A stretch of DNA of 8,015 nucleotides from Candidatus Woesearchaeota archaeon (lineage in GTDB: Archaea > Nanobdellota > Nanobdellia > Woesearchaeales > GW2011-AR9): assembly GCA_016203215.1 (NCBI GenBank), contig JACQNF010000012.1, positions 1 through 8,015 of the forward strand. Reading direction: 5' to 3'. The notes beneath the pieces are model-generated. The model did not search any database. It saw only the letters and a program-made list of their open reading frames with translations, and was not told where the DNA came from. The first letter of the stretch is position 1, and each line of letters opens with the position of its first letter. Shown here in pieces: positions 5,014 through 8,015 of the stretch. The position numbers were made by a program, and so were the translations under genes.

Positions 5014-6723
5014 ATGGATTTTCGCGCCAAGATCGTTTCTCTCTTAGTCAAAGAAACAAAGCTCTTTCCTTCAGAAATCGAGACGGGAGTTACGATCCCT
5101 CCGGACCCCGCATTAGGAGATTACGCATTTCCTTGTTTTAAGTTAGGGGGCAATCCCCGCGACGCTGCGCTGCAGCTTCAACAGAAGATAAAACTTCCTT
5201 CATTTCTTTCTCGCGTGGAAGTATCTGGTCCTTACCTCAATTTTTTTCTCAATAAATCTTTTCTGGCGCAGGAAACAATCTCCTCCATCCGCAAGCTCAA
5301 GAAGAACTACGGCGTAGGAAAAGGTACACAGAAAATAGTTTTAGAGTATTGCGGACCAAACACGAACAAGCCGCTCCACCTCGGCCATGTCCGGAATATG
5401 GCTCTGGGCAATGCCATGACAAGAATCCTCCGCTTTCAGGGTAATACCGTCTATCCCGTAAACATCATCAATGATCGAGGGATCCATATCTGTCAATCGA
5501 TGCTGGCGTACCAGAAGTGGGGGAAGGCGCGAAAACCATCGAAAAAAGGAGATCATTTTGTGGGAGATTATTATGTGATGTTTGCCGCCGCGGCAAAGCA
5601 AGCAGGAGAAGCCGGCGAATCTTCACCGGGAGAAGCGTTACAGAAAGAGGCGCAAGAGATGCTGTTGCGTTGGGAACGTAACGACAAGAGCGTCCGTGCG
5701 CTATGGAAGAAGATGAATAGCTGGGTATTGAAAGGGTTTGCGCAGACGTATCGCCGCTTTGGTGTTTCCTTCGAAAAAGAATATTTTGAATCGGAATATT
5801 ACCAGCTCGGCAAAGAGATAGTATACGATGGCCTGCGGCGAGGGATCTTTGAGAAAGATCATACGGGAACGGTCATTGCACCATTAGAGAAATATGGTTT
5901 ACCGAATAAGGTTCTTCTTCGAGGAAATGAGACCTCACTCTACATCACTCAAGATCTCTACCTCGCTCAGCTGCGTTCTACTGATTTTTCCTTTGATAAG
6001 CAGATCTATGTCGTAGCATCAGAACAGCAGCTTCATTTTAAACAGTTGTTTGCTATTTTAGACCGGTTGGGAAAGCCCTATGCTCGGAAGATGCACCATC
6101 TAAGCTATGGTATGGTTCACTTGCCAACGGGGAGGATGAAATCACGTGAAGGCACGGTCATCGATGCTGATGATATTATGGATGAGATTTCCACATTGGC
6201 AGAACGAGAAGTACGGACGCGGCATGAAGACCTCTCCGAAAAGGAAATCAAACGCCGCGCGGAAGCAATCATGCTTGCGGCAATCAAATTTTTCATGGTC
6301 AAGACCGATGCTATTCGTGACATTATTTTTAATCCTGCGGAGTCACTCAGTTTTGAGGGCGAAACAGGACCATATCTTCAGTACACCCATGCTCGAGCAT
6401 GTTCTGTCTTACGTAAAGCTAAAAAACGACGGCAGAAGATCGAATATTCACTCTTGATGCATCCTTCTGAGCTCAATTTGGTAACGGCGCTAGCGCAATT
6501 TCCCTCGGTTATCGAAGATGCCGCTGTGCATTACCGTCCCCATGTCCTTTGTCGTTATCTCTTGGATTTAGCGCAAGCATTTAATGAGTTCTATCATCAG
6601 TGCCACGTCATTTCAGATAACCAAAAAGAGATGGTTGCCCGTTGCACCCTCGTCGATGCGGTTCGGCAAGTGCTGGCAAATGGTCTTGACGTGCTGGGAA
6701 TTGAAGCATTGAAAGAGATGTGA
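5014..6723 (+). CDS. argS: Arginyl-tRNA synthetase
   Basis: A 569-residue class I aminoacyl-tRNA synthetase, normal in length, that charges tRNA-Arg using ATP. The N-terminal additional domain (about 1-80; PPDPALGDYAFPCFKL at 29-44) recognises the tRNA D loop in this family. The Rossmann catalytic core includes EYCGPNTNKPLHLGHVRN (111-128) with the HIGH signature as HLGH (122-125). NIINDRGIHICQ (150-161), YITQDLYLA (310-318) and VVASEQQLHFKQLF (333-346) are family motifs. The KMSKS-equivalent loop is MKSREGT (375-381), the degenerate form common in ArgRS. FEGETGPYLQYTHAR (447-461) leads into the C-terminal DALR anticodon-binding domain, ending with LAQAFNEFYHQCHV (519-532). The start at 5014 fits both homology (MDFRAKI) and the TATA box at 4983-4993. 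It is divergent from pyrBI with a 95-bp shared promoter region. A T-rich stretch after the stop may terminate it. Confidence 0.97.
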   Translation: MDFRAKIVSLLVKETKLFPSEIETGVTIPPDPALGDYAFPCFKLGGNPRDAALQLQQKIKLPSFLSRVEVSGPYLNFFLNKSFLAQETISSIRKLKKNYGVGKGTQKIVLEYCGPNTNKPLHLGHVRNMALGNAMTRILRFQGNTVYPVNIINDRGIHICQSMLAYQKWGKARKPSKKGDHFVGDYYVMFAAAAKQAGEAGESSPGEALQKEAQEMLLRWERNDKSVRALWKKMNSWVLKGFAQTYRRFGVSFEKEYFESEYYQLGKEIVYDGLRRGIFEKDHTGTVIAPLEKYGLPNKVLLRGNETSLYITQDLYLAQLRSTDFSFDKQIYVVASEQQLHFKQLFAILDRLGKPYARKMHHLSYGMVHLPTGRMKSREGTVIDADDIMDEISTLAEREVRTRHEDLSEKEIKRRAEAIMLAAIKFFMVKTDAIRDIIFNPAESLSFEGETGPYLQYTHARACSVLRKAKKRRQKIEYSLLMHPSELNLVTALAQFPSVIEDAAVHYRPHVLCRYLLDLAQAFNEFYHQCHVISDNQKEMVARCTLVDAVRQVLANGLDVLGIEALKEM

Positions 6724-6745
6724 TTGTTTTAAAATTTGGTTTCTG

Positions 6746-6766
6746 TAAAATAATTTTATAATCTTT
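6746..6766 (+). promoter_or_regulatory. Possible TATA box upstream of the palindrome
   Basis: The AT-rich GTAAAATAATTTTATAATC contains TTTTATAA. It is spaced so that a transcript could start near 6783, just before the compound palindrome. The region also follows the argS stop directly and could equally be its U-rich terminator, so this is weak. Confidence 0.3.
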
Positions 6767-6790
6767 CTTCGGAAAGTGCAACTACACTTT

Positions 6791-6868
6791 ATACGCGAGA
6801 ATACCACTACTCTAATGAGTAGTGGATTGCGTTTGCAATCCAATAAATTATTTGGTGGTATTCTGCGT
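6791..6868. repeat. Compound palindrome in the argS-tlpA-like intergenic region
   Basis: Three nested inverted repeats. (a) Outer arms: ACGC+AGAATACCAC (6793-6807, one bulged G at 6797) with GTGGTATTCTGCGT (6855-6868), 14 pairs, separated by 47 nt. (b) Hairpin CCACTACTC (6804-6812), loop TAAT, GAGTAGTGG (6817-6825): nine perfect pairs. (c) Hairpin GGATTGC (6824-6830), loop GTTT, GCAATCC (6835-6841): seven perfect pairs. Arm CCAC (6804-6807) can pair either in (a) or in (b), so alternative folds compete. No ORF explains it. Candidates are a structured small RNA, an mRNA leader, a REP-like or miniature mobile element, or a protein-binding site. Confidence 0.75.
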
Positions 6869-6880
6869 GCTCAAAATAAA

Positions 6881-6894
6881 GCAGGGGACCCTGC
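6881..6894. promoter_or_regulatory. GC-rich dyad GCAGGGGACCCTGC just before the tlpA-like gene
   Basis: A perfect dyad (GCAGGG with CCCTGC, two central bases) ends 20 bp before the ATG at 6915 and is followed by TATTTT. It could be an operator overlapping the promoter region, or a stem followed by a T-run acting as terminator/attenuator. Upstream AAAATAAA (6873-6880) is the best TATA candidate for the gene. Confidence 0.45.
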
Positions 6895-6914
6895 CTATTT
6901 TGACATTTCAAAAA

Positions 6915-7601
6915 ATGGCTCAACGCAAGTATAGTCGACGTGACTTTTTATCCTCTACTCTGGGTGTGGGGGTTTCAGGTAGTCTTGTTTTGTATGGATG
7001 CTCTCCGGCGCTTCCAGATACGGAGATGGAAATTCCTCCCTCCAGAGCAGAGAGCAGTATTCTTGAACTGAGCACGCCTGCCGACCCGTTCATGCTCGCT
7101 GGCCGGAAAGCACCACCCTTGTTGCAAAAAGATGTGAACCCCTATTCCCCTCAACAAGGAAAATATCTCGGACCCCAAGAATATGGAGGAAAAGTGGTAA
7201 TTCTCAATCTCTGGGCGAGTTGGTGCGGACCTTGCCGAAGTGAATTCCCTGAATTTGCTGCATTTCAAGATGCCCATTTGAATGATGTTGTTATTTTGGC
7301 GATGGAAGGCAGCCCCTCGAGTGATTGGCAGGAAGTCGATTGGAAAAAGTGCCACTTTCCCGTCTTAGGAAAAGAAGGCAAGGCGCCGTTTGCATTCTCT
7401 CTCAACACCACCGAGACATCTTTACTCTATCGCGCCGGGGAGAGTTATGATGATATCGGACCAGTGTTGGCAGATTACGTCTACGGGCTTACAGCATTTC
7501 CCACTACGTTTGTCATCGATCGCAAGCAGACTGTTCGAGAAGTCGTCATCGGGACGATGCACAGGAATCGGTTAGAACAGATATTAGAATGGTATGGGTA
7601 G
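6915..7601 (+). CDS. Tat-exported lipoprotein with thioredoxin fold (TlpA/ResA-like)
   Basis: A 228-residue protein. The N-terminus MAQRKYSRRDFLSSTLGVGV is a twin-arginine signal (SRRDFL, arginines 8 and 9). It leads into a hydrophobic stretch and a lipobox L-Y-G-C with C29 as the likely lipidated residue. This implies folded export and anchoring outside the membrane. A linker of about 30-60 residues precedes a TlpA-like domain: VVILNLWASWCGPCRSEFPEF (94-114) holds the redox motif C104-G-P-C107, and AFPTTFVID (194-202) holds the cis-proline P196. The insert between them (about 130-190) is longer than in plain thioredoxin and contains one more cysteine (C146). Likely role: thiol-disulfide exchange on exported proteins or cytochromes; direction and partner are unknown. 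The start at 6915 is chosen because the Tat motif begins there; the longer frame from 6822 would begin inside the palindrome and bury the signal peptide. Confidence 0.9.
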   Translation: MAQRKYSRRDFLSSTLGVGVSGSLVLYGCSPALPDTEMEIPPSRAESSILELSTPADPFMLAGRKAPPLLQKDVNPYSPQQGKYLGPQEYGGKVVILNLWASWCGPCRSEFPEFAAFQDAHLNDVVILAMEGSPSSDWQEVDWKKCHFPVLGKEGKAPFAFSLNTTETSLLYRAGESYDDIGPVLADYVYGLTAFPTTFVIDRKQTVREVVIGTMHRNRLEQILEWYG

Positions 7602-7892
7602 GACTAGGTCTTCCAAACCATTACTTAGTTCAAACATCTTTCTCGGCATGCCCGAAGAAATTTTAAGATATTCTTTCTGTGGCAACCTCTGATCTACTTT
7701 TTCCCCCATAAGAATTCTATATCTTGAGGCGATCAATTCTTGTTCTACCCACTGACCTAGATGTACATAGAGAGTCTCTTGAATATACCACACGGTATAG
7801 CCTCCTTCTTTCAATTCTCTTACAAGTTCTAGACCTGTTTTCCAAACATGGAAACTGACTGCATCGTACAGGTCAAGAGGTGTCGCTTTCAT
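7584..7892 (-). CDS. Protein of unknown function (about 102 aa; start uncertain)
   Basis: No family recognised. The predicted protein is soluble and helix-rich, with aromatic residues (VWYIQETLYVHLGQW at about residues 34-48) and a basic middle. It has no signal peptide or membrane segment. Its last codons overlap by 18 bp the end of the convergent thioredoxin-like gene. The frame is open back to a TTG at 7949 (19 more residues, MDEAIFDKTIKKKLFFVHQ). That codon lies only 2 bp from the TATA-like CTATAAATAG (minus strand 7961-7952), too close to be transcribed from it. The ATG at 7892 is therefore preferred, with a leader of about 40 nt. The TATA element may instead serve only the + strand gene at 7984, so expression of this ORF is less certain. 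Confidence 0.6.
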   Translation of the reverse strand: MKATPLDLYDAVSFHVWKTGLELVRELKEGGYTVWYIQETLYVHLGQWVEQELIASRYRILMGEKVDQRLPQKEYLKISSGMPRKMFELSNGLEDLVLPIPF

Positions 7893-7951
7893 TTGATGGA
7901 CAAAAAAGAGCTTCTTTTTAATGGTTTTGTCAAAAATGGCTTCATCCAAAA

Positions 7952-7961
7952 CTATTTATAG
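7952..7961 (+). promoter_or_regulatory. Symmetric TATA box between divergent genes
   Basis: CTATTTATAG (+) reads CTATAAATAG on the minus strand. Its centre is about 28 bp before the + strand ATG at 7984, the leaderless spacing seen elsewhere in this window. Its symmetry may also allow minus-strand transcription towards 7930. Confidence 0.65.
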
Positions 7962-7983
7962 ATTGAAATTCTTCTTTTAGAGA

Positions 7984-8015
7984 ATGGCAAAGAATCCAAT
8001 TGGTTTTCTCAAAGA
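7984..8015 (+). CDS. Start of a further gene (first 10 codons, cut by window end)
   Basis: An ATG at 7984 begins MAKNPIGFLK and stays open to the window edge. It is too short to identify. It is called because the TATA box at 7952-7961 lies at the spacing this genome uses for leaderless genes, and because the preceding 380 bp hold no other + strand gene. Confidence 0.5.
   Translation, partial: MAKNPIGFLK

Noticed and set aside
6822..6914. N-terminal extension of the thioredoxin-like ORF
   Set aside because: It starts inside the palindrome, lacks a ribosome binding site, and would place 31 residues before a clear Tat signal peptide.
6975..7355. 126-codon minus-strand ORF opposite the thioredoxin-like gene
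   Set aside because: It is antisense to a gene with clear Tat, lipobox and CGPC motifs; its composition is that of a shadow frame.
1..8015. CRISPR array, insertion sequence, rRNA or a defence system
   Set aside because: No regularly spaced direct repeats, transposase, rRNA core sequences or defence-type domains are visible on either strand.

Overview
The window reads as a piece of an archaeal chromosome, probably from the DPANN group (an inference, not proven). Evidence for archaea: TATA boxes of the TTTATAAA/CTATAAAT kind lie about 24-30 bp upstream of several start codons, so those mRNAs would be leaderless or nearly so. A tRNA gene is interrupted by introns with bulge-helix-bulge (BHB) splice sites. 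Its A1-U72 pair and TTG anticodon fit an archaeal tRNA-Gln. The genes are short and tightly packed.

Layout from left to right. (1) 1-630, + strand: the end of a PHP-superfamily metal-dependent phosphoesterase resembling the C-terminal half of DNA polymerase X PHP domains. (2) 696-974, +: a 92-aa unknown protein with a leaderless promoter. (3) 1052-1203, - strand: a tRNA-Gln(UUG) gene carrying three introns of 23, 17 and 39 nt, with its own TATA box and an unusual self-complementary leader. (4) 1320-2054, +: a 244-aa protein of unknown function. (5) 2189-2590 and 2587-3279, +: an operon pair overlapping by ATGA, encoding a small signal-peptide plus membrane-anchor protein and a stand-alone B3/B4 tRNA-binding-domain protein related to part of the PheRS beta chain. 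(6) 3284-4918, -: a fused aspartate carbamoyltransferase catalytic plus regulatory chain (PyrB-PyrI). (7) 5014-6723, +, divergent from pyrBI: arginyl-tRNA synthetase. (8) 6724-6914: an intergenic region with a striking compound palindrome and a GC-rich hairpin. (9) 6915-7601, +: a Tat-exported, lipobox-bearing thioredoxin-fold protein (TlpA/ResA-like). (10) 7584-7892, -: a small unknown ORF converging on it. (11) 7984 to the end, +: the first codons of another leaderless gene.

Functionally, three of the loci concern tRNA: a tRNA gene, ArgRS and a B3/B4 editing-like domain. One is de novo pyrimidine synthesis (pyrBI), one an extracytoplasmic thiol protein, and the rest are unknown. No mobile-element gene, CRISPR array or rRNA is visible. 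The most unusual item is the three-intron tRNA-Gln gene. Removing 79 nt at three BHB-predicted sites leaves a complete 73-nt cloverleaf.
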